Notes: a model not told the origin generated them from the letters alone. Positions 48,070 through 58,431 are shown, counted from the stretch's first letter. The stretch: DNA of 64,000 bases from Lethocerus indicus (GCA_019843655.1 JACDQD010000004.1:32937940-33001939); one strand, 5' to 3'. Numbers and translations: made by a program.

Positions 48070-49015
48070 AATTAAAAATATGAAAAACACAACAGACTGA
48101 AAACTTAGATGTCCAGTTAACTGGAAGGGATCATTAGGATTGAACAGACTGGAACACGTCAAGTAGGCCGGGATCACTTTAAATCCTTCGATTCCTTTCA
48201 GTGATAAGAAGGCGATGTTTAGATTCAATTAAACTGTGTATACACTCATTGTAGATGAATCTTTTAAGTTTTTTTTTAAACACGTCTCAATGTGTTATGT
48301 CTAGACGCCCTCTCGATTGAAATGGAGTCACCATTCAGAATTAAAATTTTCTACGAACGCTTTTCAAAATTAGGTTGCGGTTTCGCGATTTCGCCATAAT
48401 GGGAATTTTATTCGGGGGTGAAAGGTTCTGAACTAAGTCGGAGGCCAACGCTAAACGGGCGTAACATGTCCTGGTTTATGGCCGGGAAATGGGTCGTCGG
48501 TCGTTGGTCGTTGGCCGGCACCATTTGGGCCCATTAAATTCCAAATGAGTGGCCCCAACTACACTTAAAGCTCGTCGCGGCCAGCTTTTATGCCTACCAT
48601 TTTTCACGCCCGCGGTCATGAGCACGGGAAACGAGCACTTGCTCGGATACGCGTCTGTAAATTTACACGAATAGAACGTAAAGAGGCGTTCTTCGGGTTA
48701 TTAGGCCGGCAAAGGGCAGTGTGTCGACGGCTACTAATGGAAAGAAACAGTCTTTAAGTTGTCTTAAATTTAGTGAAATAATCGAACAGTGTATAGCAAA
48801 ATTCAGGAAAGCGTTTGTTAATAATATTTTCTATTATACTAGACTTGATCCCGGTTTTAATTATATTATTAAAGCTAATGATAACGGTGATACGGCCTCC
48901 CTCAGAATACATTCAGTGGTGATTTATCCTCAATTATACTATCGCAAAAAACATTCCGCAATTATTTTTGCATTTTTTTTCAAACCATAAAGGTTGATTC
49001 TGAAAAGAAAAAACC
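48070..49015. other. no gene recognised
   Basis: One plus frame at 48721-48990 has no motif. Otherwise unannotated. Confidence 0.45.
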
Positions 49016-49018
49016 TAT

Positions 49019-49455
49019 CGTAGGTTTGTGGTGTTTCTGTCTCCTCTCGGTGGTTTGGTCTTTCGCTAGACCGGTTTCGGCCGCTCGCCATCTTCAGTAG
49101 CGCTGTGTTAGTCACTGTCGGCACTTTGGATGTTTTTCGGGGGGCATCCTCACTGCACTGTCACTGTCACTTGTACTGTAAGGCGCTAATACTAAAATGT
49201 AAGACAGACCTTTGTTGCGGGCCAGTATTAGGTGCGCCGTACTATTGAAACTAGTAACGGATAAAAGTGACAGTGACAGTGGGCAGTGAGGATGCCCGAA
49301 AAACATCCAAAGTGCCGACAGTCATGTTAACACCGCTACTGAAGACGGGGCGAGCGGCCGAAACCGGTCTGGCGAAAGACCAAACCGGCGAGACAGGAGA
49401 CAGAAACACCACAAACCTACGGTATTCCAACGTCTCACAGACCACAAAACAGGTA
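49019..49455. mobile_element. PLE inverted pair enclosing the GC-rich module
   Basis: The antisense arm (49019-49175), the cargo (49178-49262, ggcgctaatactaaaatgta ... gtgcgccgtactattg) and the sense arm (49264-49455, ending cgtctcacagaccacaaaac and aggtatgtc) form the most complete cargo-bearing unit in the window, about 435 bp. Confidence 0.9.
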
Positions 49456-49459
49456 TGTC

Positions 49460-50160
49460 AAAAAAACCTATCCTTCTGGAACAACATTACCAGACTGGAC
49501 GAACGTGAAAGGGACGCCATTAACAAGAAAAAAATATGCGAATATCGTCCCTAATAAAAACAGAAAAATGATTTCCCTCCCCCCCAAATTTCCACAGAAT
49601 ACCGATAAAAGGAAATGTCGTGCTTAAACCGAGAATTTGCCGTCGGTACGCCTCCGGACAACGGTCCCGACCGAATTTGTCGCATGAAATACGGTCACGT
49701 GAAATTACGGTCTCGCATATTTGGTGGAGGAAGCGCGGACGGATGCCGCATTGTGGCTGTTGCCGAGGGGGATGCCATATTTTATTTATCCCTTTTTCTT
49801 TTTTTTCTTTCGAAGGGCGCCGCGTTGTGCTCGTGGCACCATCTCGCCAGACTTTTGTGAGCCGGGTCGGGGGAATTTTCTCGTTACCGCCGAGGACTTA
49901 TATAACTTTATTCGTCCTGTTGCCCCCGTACGGCGGAAAATCTCCGTAAATAAATATCGTCCCCGGTAAAAAAAGGAAAAAAAAGTGATCTTTCCGTTCT
50001 CCGGTATCAAGTCACATGGGTCTAATAATGGGTCAGAATCTAAGCCTGATAGGCGTCAAACCTTGGACGCATACGCTAAAGGGAAATTCCCGATTTAGGG
50101 TAGCCCATAAGAGGATTGATGAGGACACGGGAAGATATGGAGAGACTCGGTTAGTGAATC
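49460..50160. other. no gene recognised
   Basis: Overlapping frames in all phases at 49615-50010 cross T-rich and C-rich runs; none has a motif. Confidence 0.45.
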
Positions 50161-50164
50161 AGTC

Positions 50165-50551
50165 TTTTTTATTTTACAGTTATAAGTACAATTGTATATT
50201 TTTCACGTGTTTGTCTCGATAAAGAAACCACCCGATGATGGCGCTTTTTGACACGATTTAACTACCTGTCCGAGGTGATCTCTCTGGACCAGTGGCGTTT
50301 AAGCCGTCGTTCTGGGGATATAATGGATGGGTAAGAGAGGAAAGGGACTGAACGAGTGGATTGGGACGAGGAGAAAGGCGGGAGTGGAACCGGGATTTTG
50401 TGACATCGTCGACTGTCGAGGTATGTTGAGAGGTCATGGTGGATTGTGCGGTTAGAAACATACCCGGGGGGGGGAGCATTAAGGATGGTGCGAAGGACTT
50501 TTTTAGGACTTCGATGTCCGTTTTAGTAATGGCCTTAAGAGTCCAAATTTT
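50165..50551 (-). mobile_element. Jockey-like LINE 3' part, split by a PLE
   Basis: The minus strand reads from the 3' UTR (gcgccatcatcgggtggttt, ctttatcgagacaaa) back through FHSRLSPRPNPLVQSLSS, MLPPPGMFLTAQSTMTS-like (a shifted YVSNRTIH block) to LLRPLLKRTS. The remainder of the RT end resumes at 51282-51325 beyond the PLE. Confidence 0.85.
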
Positions 50552-50580
50552 GATATACCTGTTTTTTGATATACCAATAA

Positions 50581-51006
50581 ATTAGAAAAACACACATCAG
50601 CACACAACAACAAAATAAATACAAACAAAGCGGGATATACAAGATAACGTGCGGATCGTGCGATGGAGTTTACATCGGCCAAACCGGACGAAAAATTGAG
50701 GACAGAGACAAGGAATATATAAAAGGCATAAAATACAAAACAGATTCCAATTTCGCCAACCATATCATAAACACCGGGCACGAAACAATGAACATCAAAA
50801 GATCTTTAAAATTGTTACACCCGGGTAAAAAAGGAAAAGAATTAGACATTATAGAAAACCTGGAGATCTTCAAACATAAGAAAAACAACATTATAAATGA
50901 GAAAATTAATTCCCAGAGTGAAGCGATATTTACACCCCATAATCCTCTTAAAGGATCACACCCGCCCTACCACCACCACCACCCCATCCCCCTTCCGACA
51001 ATCTGA
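50581..51006 (+). CDS. Penelope-like ORF 3' end with GIY-YIG endonuclease domain (partial)
   Basis: This is an open frame of 141 codons from a stop at 50578 to TGA at 51004-51006, with no start of its own. It encodes SGIYKITC, the GIY strand with CGSC, then VYIGQTGR, the YIG strand with the conserved Arg, a DRDKEYIKGIK helix, NFANHIINTGH (the histidines of the CCHH zinc motif), LLHPGKKGKELDIIENLEIF with the conserved Glu, and NEKIN. A CCHH finger inside a GIY-YIG nuclease is characteristic of Penelope-like retroelements, where it cuts target DNA. The tail is proline- and histidine-rich. The upstream RT is missing, so this is a truncated, non-functional copy, although all domain motifs are intact. 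Confidence 0.9.
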   Translation: MRKTHISTQQQNKYKQSGIYKITCGSCDGVYIGQTGRKIEDRDKEYIKGIKYKTDSNFANHIINTGHETMNIKRSLKLLHPGKKGKELDIIENLEIFKHKKNNIINEKINSQSEAIFTPHNPLKGSHPPYHHHHPIPLPTI

Positions 51007-51094
51007 CTCATAACTAGAAAAAGGATTAACAAAATCCGAAGACAAACATAACCCCCAATAACAATAACAGAACACATATATATATAAACGACTG

Positions 51095-51270
51095 ACAAAC
51101 ATTACAGTACATGTGAAAGTGACAGTGGGCAGTGAGGATGCCCAAAAAACATCCAAAGTGCCACAACAGTGACTAACACAGCGCTACTGAAGATGGCGAG
51201 CGGCCGAAACCGGTCTAGCAAAAGACCAAACCACAGCGAGAGGAGACAGAAACATCACGAACCTACAGTA
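51095..51270 (+). repeat. PLE terminal block of copy 2
   Basis: It is the reference copy for the dispersed arms: acatgtgaaagtgacagtgg through gtgactaacacagcgctact, the core, and ggagacagaaacatcacgaa. Its position after an intact GIY-YIG ORF end identifies the origin of every ORF-less arm in the window. Confidence 0.9.
51186..51227 (+). ncRNA. hammerhead-like core in the PLE terminal block
   Basis: CTGAAGA (51186-51192) is followed by a GGC-loop-GCC stem, GAAAC (51206-51210) and a hairpin ggtct-agcaaa-agacc. CTGANGA and GAAA are the invariant boxes of hammerhead ribozymes, which are known from Penelope-like elements. A T is unpaired before the stem and no clear NUH cleavage triplet follows, so the motif may be degenerate. 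The core is retained in most of the dispersed copies. Confidence 0.4.
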
Positions 51271-51281
51271 GTTCAAATTTT

Positions 51282-51325
51282 CTGTTTAAGTCGATTCTTT
51301 TGAGTCGATAGCGAATCTGCTCAGT
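51282..51325 (-). mobile_element. LINE remainder beyond the PLE insertion
   Basis: ctgtttaagtcgattctttt and gagtcg continue the Jockey-like RT end interrupted at 50551; they align with 4258-4290. Confidence 0.8.
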
Positions 51326-51329
51326 ATCA

Positions 51330-52020
51330 GTCACATAAAGCTTAAATACTAGGACGCTTTGACGGCTAGCCGGTTATTAATAAAAATTATATTAACGGTT
51401 AGCTTCAGCTCAAATAGTTAAATGGGTTTTTAATTGGTATAAAATCCCGGGGGCTTTAAATCAACCTTTTCACTTTGGGGCCCAAACCAAGGGAAAGCGA
51501 CAATGGCCTAATCCCGAGGGATGTGTAATCTAATCCCGCGAGTTGGAAACGAATTGTGTAAACACGTCGCCGTGTTTTATTGTCGGCCGGCATTATCGGA
51601 AAATTCGCGTTTTCCTCCCCCCCCCCCCCACATTTTCCGTCGGTGGAAAAATGTAATTCGGCGCGCGGGCCGAAAGGAAATTGGCATTTTAGCCGGCGGG
51701 ATCTGTCCTTTGAATTTGAATTTCGGCCGACTGAACGCTTAAACGGGAAATCCGACTACACTTCTTCTTCTTGGCGGGGGACGGAACCAATTTTTCCGAC
51801 CGAATTTCTTATCTCTCCCCCGTACAAAAGAAGATTTAAACGGGACGGTGAAAACCCGCCCCCCCCTATTCTATAGGCGCTACAGTCCGTGATAATAATG
51901 TTAATGTCGTCAGCCACAAAAGTGAACTTGTACTGAGTTTGTACCGACTTGTACACGACGACTCCTTGTACCGAGCGTCGGTGTACTAACTAGATTCAAT
52001 GGCGGAAGCTACAGTACGGT
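51330..52020. other. no gene recognised
   Basis: Overlapping short frames (51521-51956) through a C-run at 51617-51630. No motif. Confidence 0.45.
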
Positions 52021-52026
52021 AATTAC

Positions 52027-52050
52027 TATACTATACTATAGTATAGTATA
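52027..52050. repeat. perfect 24-bp palindrome in a (TACTA)n tract
   Basis: tatactatactatagtatag plus tata reads the same on both strands. The surrounding 52020-52070 continues the ctata/tatag alternation. Confidence 0.9.
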
Positions 52051-52256
52051 TTACTATACTATACTATTACGCGATAGAGGTAATAAACGTTTTGCGCGAT
52101 CGATACAACGAAACAGGTTCATCGGACGAGAAAGTAATGTTACACCCCAAGTAACGGTAATTTCGAATTGGACAGTCATTAATTTTAACTAATCATTAAT
52201 GGTCCAAATGGAGAAAAATGAAAATTTTATCGGTGACCTTAACACAAAAATCGATT

Positions 52257-52484
52257 TTAACCCATTGAGTACCGTAGGCCCCAAATGGGGGATCAGTTAA
52301 TTTTTTTAATTTTTTCTATGTGTTTACAGGAAGTTTTTTTTATTTACTCGATTTAAAAAGAAAATATTTGACAGACTGGTTTTTAAAAACATATTTCGAG
52401 GCAGTATTTGATAATAATGCATCGTAGTAAGTAAATTTTATGGAAAATTTTCAGAAAAAAAAAAATCGGTACTTAACGGGTTAA
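52257..52484. mobile_element. TTAA-flanked piggyBac-like MITE, 228 bp
   Basis: The left end is TTAACCCATTGAGTACCG and the right end, inverted, TTAACCCGTTAAGTACCG, with intact TTAA on both sides. The interior shares cctgtaaacacata-type sequence with the 7.8 kb element. It is a deleted version of the element at 58.54-58.85 kb. Confidence 0.8.
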
Positions 52485-52592
52485 TAAAACACGACAACCA
52501 GCTGGACGAGTAGCAATCAACGATTCATGTATCGCGTATGTATTTATATGTTTTCTCCATTCTATCGTATTATAACATTGAATATTCCTCAA
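52485..52592 (+). repeat. flank shared with 58432-58536 (inverted)
   Basis: acgagtagcaatcaacgatt and catgtatcgcgta, atgttttctc and tcgtattataacattgaata recur inverted next to the 58.5 kb element, so the MITE and flank were duplicated together. Confidence 0.85.
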
Positions 52593-52604
52593 CTCGCCTA
52601 TTCG

Positions 52605-52655
52605 ATGCTCGACTGGACCGGTTTCGGCTGTTCGCCAGCGTCAATAACATTCCGT
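52605..52655 (-). mobile_element. degenerate PLE arm core
   Basis: gactggaccggtttcggctg followed by ttcgccagcgtcaataac is a diverged version of the core segment. Confidence 0.5.
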
Positions 52656-52817
52656 GCGATATTTAATCCGGGCTGGAAGATGGGGTAAAATTTTATAACA
52701 GTTTTTCTCGGTTAATATTGATGATTTTCGGTCCCTTTCTTCAGTCAAAATGTGTACTTTACGATTCGATAAAAAAATAACAATTCAAAGAAAAAATAAC
52801 TGCGTTTTTTTAAAACA

Positions 52818-52851
52818 AATCTCGCGTTAATTTTGGGACACCCTATATAAA
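52818..52851 (-). mobile_element. solitary Tc1/mariner-type end
   Basis: tctcgcgttaattttgggac followed by accctata matches the inverted ends of the elements at 2.3-2.8, 11.6 and 12.2 kb. No partner end was found nearby. Confidence 0.7.
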
Positions 52852-53333
52852 AAGGGTTTAATCAGAGACTGATAAGACTGAAAGCTTTTAAAAAAATCAA
52901 TATTAGGTACCAGAAGCGTGCCTAATGCTGTGAGCAGAGAATTCGCTCGTCCCCCCGTAAAGTATTTGAATGAAGCGCGTCCGAACGGCTCGGACGAAGT
53001 AATAAAAAATCATGTCCCTGCGCGTTTGGGATACGGCCGAAGTTGGGGGCGGTATCCGCTGGAGGAGGCAGCCTGGATATTTGTCCAGCGGGAGTTTTTA
53101 CGACGGCCACCGGTACTCAACCTCGATCCTTCGTATTGCCGTTCGTATAACGAAATTTTTGGACGCGTCAAATTGATTTTTCGATCCGATTATTAAAAAA
53201 TTGAGACAGTTTCGAGAGTTATAAAAGACAATTGGACGAGCCGAAGTTTCCGCGACCACAACCCCTTACTATTTAATTTGTTGGGAAACATCCCCTTCCA
53301 TTGGAACACGCCTTCCCTTCGGTGGCCCCACAT

Positions 53334-53398
53334 TTCCGACGTTTCGGAATCTACTACCGGTTTCGCCATCGGAATCCGACTGAAGAAGGGCTCAAGTG
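53334..53398 (-). ncRNA. hammerhead-like motif, family 2, inverted copy
   Basis: On the minus strand: gtcggattccgatggcgaaa, ccggtagtag, attccgaaacgtcggaa and a gtggggcc end. This is aligned block by block with 10565-10630 (gtcggaccctgatgaaggaa, ccggtaacac, cttccgaaacgtcggaa, aaggcccc). The CTGATGA box is changed to CCGATGG here, so it is unlikely to cleave. Confidence 0.4.
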
Positions 53399-53599
53399 CG
53401 GGCCCTATATATACCTGGAGGCGGGCTGTAGTTAATCCTCTCGGGATCAACGTTTTTTCCCGTATTACCGGGGATGATCCTCTACTGATGTTATACCCGA
53501 TATCCCTGTTCGAGTTACATTTTGTCTTTCTATTGCTTTTTGCAGCGGATTCACTTGCCCTAAACAGTTTTTCCTTCCTTTATTCTAGCTTCTTCCTAC

Positions 53600-55495
53600 A
53601 GTATTGAACGGTCCTAACGGGGAACAGTCGGTGACAATTATATAAAAGAACCTTTTTCGAAGAGTTTTGTAAATTAATAAATTTTGCGGTCAAGATATAA
53701 CGCGTACAGGTGGCCTACAGTGCACCTGGAGCGAATATAATGACGTTGTAGTTATGGGCGTTCGGTCTATTTTCGTCTTCCTCTAGATCGGCCCGTCTAT
53801 TTCGGCAGTCTAGTCCAGACCGCGATCAGATGCTCATCCTAGCCGCTCCGCCCGGCCCTTTCCAAACAGGTCTGTAATATTTCGAAAATCCCAACGGCGT
53901 TATTATAGACTGTTGCCGTTTTCTGTTGTCTAGTACTGTTTATAGACTATTTTTCAGGCCGGTCGCCGAGTGAAATTCACTGAAACCGGTCTAAATAGTG
54001 CGTGTCGAAAATTATTTCACAGAAGTTATCTTGACCCGGTGTAGTTCTTCGTTTGCCCGACACTTTTCCTCAGTTGAACAAATATCCTATTCTTTTGGTT
54101 AATTAACTGTCGTCACGATTGAAAGTACCAACGTTTCCGTACTTGCATTGTAAGAACGTTCGTACAAAGTTCTCTTTCAAGCACCCGTCCAAGTACCCGC
54201 GAAGTACTGATAAAAAAAAATCACAAGAATGATTGTATTCAATCTGCTGCTGATCCTTTCGCACGTAACTTAATTAATATACAGTTTACTTGGTTTGCTC
54301 GGCCGAAAATACGAGAATTTTTTTTTTCCCCAGTTAACAGAAATATTCACAGAACGGCCATTAATCCTCGAGTCCGCCTCCGACGGCCGATAATGACGCG
54401 TGTGCCGCCCGTTAAATATTTGCCAAAATCGCCGTTATAAACCTGAGGCGTTTATTTTCCGCCCTTTAACGTGGCCGTCACGATGCTGCCGTTCCGAAAG
54501 CTGAGCCGTCGCGGCCGTTAAATCTAATTTTTCCGAATATCCTTTTCTCGAGGCCCGACGTCATTGCCGATTCGGAACCGTCCCGCGTTTTACTGCCGGA
54601 ATGGGACGCGTTTTAAAAAGTTTCGGGGCCTCCCAATCGTATAAATAACCCCCCCCACGAGACCGCGGGCTCGTCCGTTCGCTTTACGAGAGTGCACGGC
54701 GAACGAAGGGGAGATCGGCCGTAACCGAGGGCCGTAAAGAGAATGGCGAACGATTTCACTTGACCGAAACTTGAAGTAATCGCCATAAAATATTTCTATT
54801 TCATACGACTTAAAGCAATAGTCCTAGCCGAGCCGACGGTATGGGAAGGAAACTAGGCGAAATTATATTAGTTTATTAGTGTATTTTTAGACTCGCGATA
54901 ATTGCGCTGTCTGCAGTTCACTACCGGGATAAATTAGCGTTTAGCAAGAGACAAAGGGGTAAATTTTTATTACAGTTCTTGTACCTAATTTTTACAATTC
55001 TCCGAATGTTCCAACTGGCGGAGCGCCCTTAACATTTTCCCAAGTGGACAGAGTTGTTATTGGACTTTATTATTATACAACGTTGAGGATTCGAAGTGTT
55101 CATGAGAAACCGTAATTTCCCAAAAAGTTTCACGTAAAATTCACGTGCGGGACACGGTCGATTTTCCGGCTATATCCCGCGTTACGTACGTGAGTTTAAT
55201 TCGCATAAACCCGCCATAGGGAACACAAGACGCTTGTACCGAAATAGGTTCTGTACCCGCGGTAATCCCACCGGCTCCGTTGAACACGAACGGTCGATCG
55301 GGTTTGCTACGCCCGTGAAAACCGGGGGCTTTTCCCGCCCCCGCCCTTTTCACGCCGGACCCGTTTTCCTCCACCTTTTGTCCGAGGTCGAATCGAAGAA
55401 TGGACAAAAACTGTTCCCCCGGCCCCACAAATTTTCAACCCTTCTCAGCATTTGACTCACAAACGTTTCTTAACGTTTTAAACACCCCCAACGTA
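53600..55495. other. no gene recognised
   Basis: Opposing frames at 55141-55455 have no motif. I looked for exons upstream of the gene at 55975 and found none I could support. Confidence 0.4.
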
Positions 55496-55499
55496 ATTT

Positions 55500-55925
55500 C
55501 AATTGACCGTCGATTTATAAATACCGAGGGATACTTGAAACGACACGGAAATACGGTATAGAGCTATGCTGGGTTCCAACGAGACATTCGACATCGCTCT
55601 CATCCAGAGATTCCAGTCAAAAGTCCTTCGCACCATCCTTAATGCTCCCGGGTATGTTTCTAACCAGACAATCCACCATGACCTCTCAACATACCGACAG
55701 TGGACGAAGTCACAAAATCTCGGTTCCTGAAGTTCCACTCCCGCCTTTCTCCACGTCCCAATCCACTCGTTCAGTCCCTTTCCTCTTTCACCCGTCCATT
55801 ATATGCCCCAGAACGACGGCTTAAACGCCACCGGTCCAGAGAGAGATCACCTCGGACAGTAGTTAAATCGTGTCAAAAAGCGCCATCTCATCGGGCGGTT
55901 TCTTTATCGAGACAAAGCGCGCAAC
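55500..55925 (+). mobile_element. Jockey-like LINE 3' end
   Basis: It starts within the IELCW...TRHSTSLSSRD-like region, continues QSKVLRTILNAPGYVSNQTIHHDL and FHSRLSPRPNPLVQSLSSFTRPLYAPE, then a RLKRHRSRE block, and ends in the 3' UTR (gcgccatctcatcgggcggt, tttatcgagacaaag). It is the best-preserved copy of this stretch, with small frameshifts. Its end is within 50 bp of the splice acceptor of the host exon at 55975, so it sits in the intron on the sense strand. Confidence 0.85.
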
Positions 55926-55974
55926 TTTCGGTTTTGGCTGAAGTCTAATCGAACCGGTTTTTCTATTTTCACAG

Positions 55975-56112
55975 ACGAAGATGACGAGGTGAACATGTGG
56001 AACGGTAGTTTGGAAGCGGACAGAACGTTTCAAGTGGACATTGATTTGAGCGCGGAGCCTGAGGGGGCCCCGCCGACGGACTCATCGTACCCACCTGACG
56101 GCCAATACACAG
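55975..56112 (+). CDS. internal exon of an unidentified membrane-protein gene
   Basis: A good acceptor (pyrimidine-rich ttttctattttcacag) precedes 138 bases open in one frame, and a donor (ACACAG/GTACAA) follows. It begins and ends in phase 1, common for exons of extracellular domains. The product is acidic: DEDDEVNMWNGSLEADRTFQ, VDIDLSAEPEG, then a proline-, serine- and tyrosine-rich end SSYPPDGQYT. It contains one N-glycosylation sequon (NGS). Its end joins in frame to the transmembrane exon at 59057, so it probably encodes the extracellular juxtamembrane stretch. GC content is higher than in the surrounding DNA. Upstream exons were not found in the window. Confidence 0.65.
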
Positions 56113-56460
56113 GTACAAACCGCCATCGGGTATACATTGGGTGTACGCCAAATGGGAACTGTCGCCAATCACCTCAAACCGACCGACAATCACCGGCTAT
56201 AATTATTAATTATATAGACCCTGTTAATAAATACAGCCAATTAGTGCGCGCAAATCGAATCTCAATCTGTTGGGCTGAGCTCACTAATAATCTGCAGAAT
56301 AGATAATTGAAGCATTGGCTTATAGAATGACCATTTAATACAGCTCTCTTTACGCAGGTAAGATTTCAATTGCCGAACTTATTATCCTGATATAATGAAA
56401 GAAATATTTATATTTATTATGATGGAAATTAAATTCGCCGACTATAAGTGGCGTAATAAT

Positions 56461-57512
56461 ACCGTAGATTTCGCGTATTTCTGTCTCCTCTCGCCGGTTT
56501 GGTCTTCCGCCAGACCGGTTTCGGCTGCTCGCCATCTTCAGTAGCTTCAGTGTTAGTCAATAAAATAAAAATTATTACATATTGATTTAGTCGCGCCCCC
56601 CTGAGTGTGGTGCGGAAATGTACTTAACTAAAGATCGTTGGGTGCACTTGCACCGATAAACTAGCGCCCACTGAGGGTGGTGCGGAAATGTACTGAACTA
56701 AAGTCCGTTGGGTGCACTTGCACCGATAAACTAGCGCCCACTGAGGGTGGTGCGGAAATGTACTCAACTAAAGTCCGTTGGGTGCACTTGCACCGATAAA
56801 CTAGCGCCCACTGAGGGTGGTGCGGAAATGTACTTAACTAAAGTCCGTTGGGTGCACTTGCACCGATTAACTAGCGCCCCCTGAGGGTGGTGCGGAAATG
56901 TACTTAACTAAAGTCCGTTGGGTGCACTTGCACCGATAAACTAGCGCCCACTGAGGGTGGTGCGGAAATGTACTTAACTAAAGTCCGTTGGGTGCACTTG
57001 CACCGATAAACTAGCGCCCACTGAGGGTGGTGCGGAAATGTACTTAACTAAAGTCCGTTGGGTGCACTTGCACCGATAAACTAGCGCCCACTGAGGGTGG
57101 TGCGGAAATGTACTTAACTAAAGTCCGTTGGGTGCACTTGCACCGATAAACTAGCGCCCACTGAGGGTGGTGCGGAAATGTACTTAACTAAAGTCCGTTG
57201 GGTGCACTTGCACCGATAAACTAGCGCCCACTGAGGGTGGTGCGGAAATGTACTTAACTAAAGTCCGTTGGGTGCACTTGCACCGATAAACTAGCGCCCA
57301 CTGAGGGTGGTGCGGAAATGTACTTAACTAAAGTCCGTTGGGTCCACTTGCACCGATAATCCGACAAAGTCTTAAGTCGATTAACAAAATCCCTCACAAC
57401 CCAAATAAGACAACAACACCACTACTGAAGATGGCGAGAAACCGGTCTAGCAAAAGACCAAACCAGCAAGAGGAATTCCAACCCCTCGCAGTCCACAAAA
57501 CAGGTATTCTAA
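56461..57512. mobile_element. PLE inverted pair enclosing 11 units of a 70-bp minisatellite
   Basis: The antisense arm (56461-56555) ends at ccatcttcagtagc. The sense arm (57415-57512) starts ctactgaagatggcgag and ends with the tail ccaacccctcgcagtcc and acaggta. Everything between is spacer plus the array. A copy of the same organisation with three units is at 41 kb. Confidence 0.9.
56585..57357 (+). repeat. 70-bp minisatellite, 11 units
   Basis: Units start every 70 bp exactly (tgcggaaatg at 56611, 56681, ... 57311). Blocks in order: ctagcgcccactgagggtgg, tgcggaaatgtacttaacta, aagtccgttg, ggtgcacttgcaccgataaa. ggtgca-ct-tgcacc forms a 6-bp hairpin in each unit. Most units are identical, so the array is young or homogenised. 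Confidence 0.95.
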
Positions 57513-57514
57513 AC

Positions 57515-58425
57515 AGGCGTAATAATATTTACTGAAATTCTTAATGTAAAAATACAATAAAATAATAAAATATTTGCGAAGATTGTAACCCAAATCTCAG
57601 AGTAATTTACCAGAAAATAATATAGATAAATATTCTTATAATAAGTAAATCAAATATGTTTCAGCCAACGCTGTTTCAGTCTATCTTTGAAATTTAATAC
57701 TTTCAGATTCATCCGTATCAACATGTTTAGAATTGTCTGTAATCATTTGCTCAGATGTGAAAAGCACTCGTCGTAACGTTATTCGGATTCGGTGAGGCGA
57801 TAAACGACAACAAAATTGTATTTTTTCCCGAACGGCCGTCTGGCGTTAAGACAGTTGTGCCGTCTCATTTTAAAACTGCGATCCGTTTCAACCGCAAAGC
57901 GTGAATTTTAAGCCGCAAAACAACCGTTGTATTTGTATATATGCCTGTATCGCTATTGTGGCGGATCGCCAGCTTAAAATGAGACGATTCGACGGGTTTT
58001 TTTTAACTGATAGAACAGCGGGTAGTGTGACCCATTCGTCCAGCAGTACCATATCGTTCGTAGAACACTATAGAATAAACGGTAGAATAAATTTTAGGCT
58101 TGAAATGCTTTTTTTTTTCAAAGAATCGGTTTAAATTTCAATAACCGTATAACGCGCTTCATTTCTTTTAGTATTGCGCTGGCTAAATTTTGCGTTATAC
58201 GAACTGTTCCTCTTCATAGTACCGGAACTAGCTGGTCGGTTAGTGACAGGCAATGTACCTGAGGTAATGGTCTAGAAAGTAGAAGCCGTAGACAACTTTC
58301 AAATTCGTCCGAGAAAGCTTCTTTCTAGAATTCTAGAAAAAAATGTCGAAGTTTTTATCGTACTCGACGGCAATTAACTAGTTCAAAAATAAGAAATCAA
58401 TAAATATGCAATAGATTCACACTGA
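57515..58425. other. intronic, no exon recognised; one inverted repeat
   Basis: A gtctcattttaa/ttaaaatgagac inverted repeat pairs about 57862-57873 with 57974-57985. No coding motif. Confidence 0.45.
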
Positions 58426-58431
58426 ACTACG

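Larger units (their letters stand above)
50552..51270 (+). mobile_element. Penelope-like retroelement copy 2, inserted in a LINE
   Basis: It holds the 3' part of the ORF, a 3' UTR with ccaataacaataacagaac and the terminal block ending cgaacctacagta. It is flanked by an 11-bp near-perfect duplication of LINE sequence (gtccaaatttt at 50541-50551, gttcaaatttt at 51271-51281). The 5' end carries gatatacctgttttttgata, an inverted piece of the outer tail seen in other copies. No reverse transcriptase remains. Confidence 0.9.

Noticed and set aside
49019..49455. Foldback unit as a cut-and-paste DNA transposon with long inverted repeats
   Set aside because: The arms are identical in kind to the terminal block that follows the GIY-YIG ORF at 51.1 kb, so a Penelope origin is better supported.
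55141..55455. Overlapping frames on both strands upstream of the membrane-protein exon
   Set aside because: No motif, no convincing acceptor or donor, and comparable openness on both strands.
56585..57357. Regular array suggesting a CRISPR
   Set aside because: Units are head-to-tail 70-bp copies with no unique spacers, in a eukaryotic context and bounded by PLE arms.
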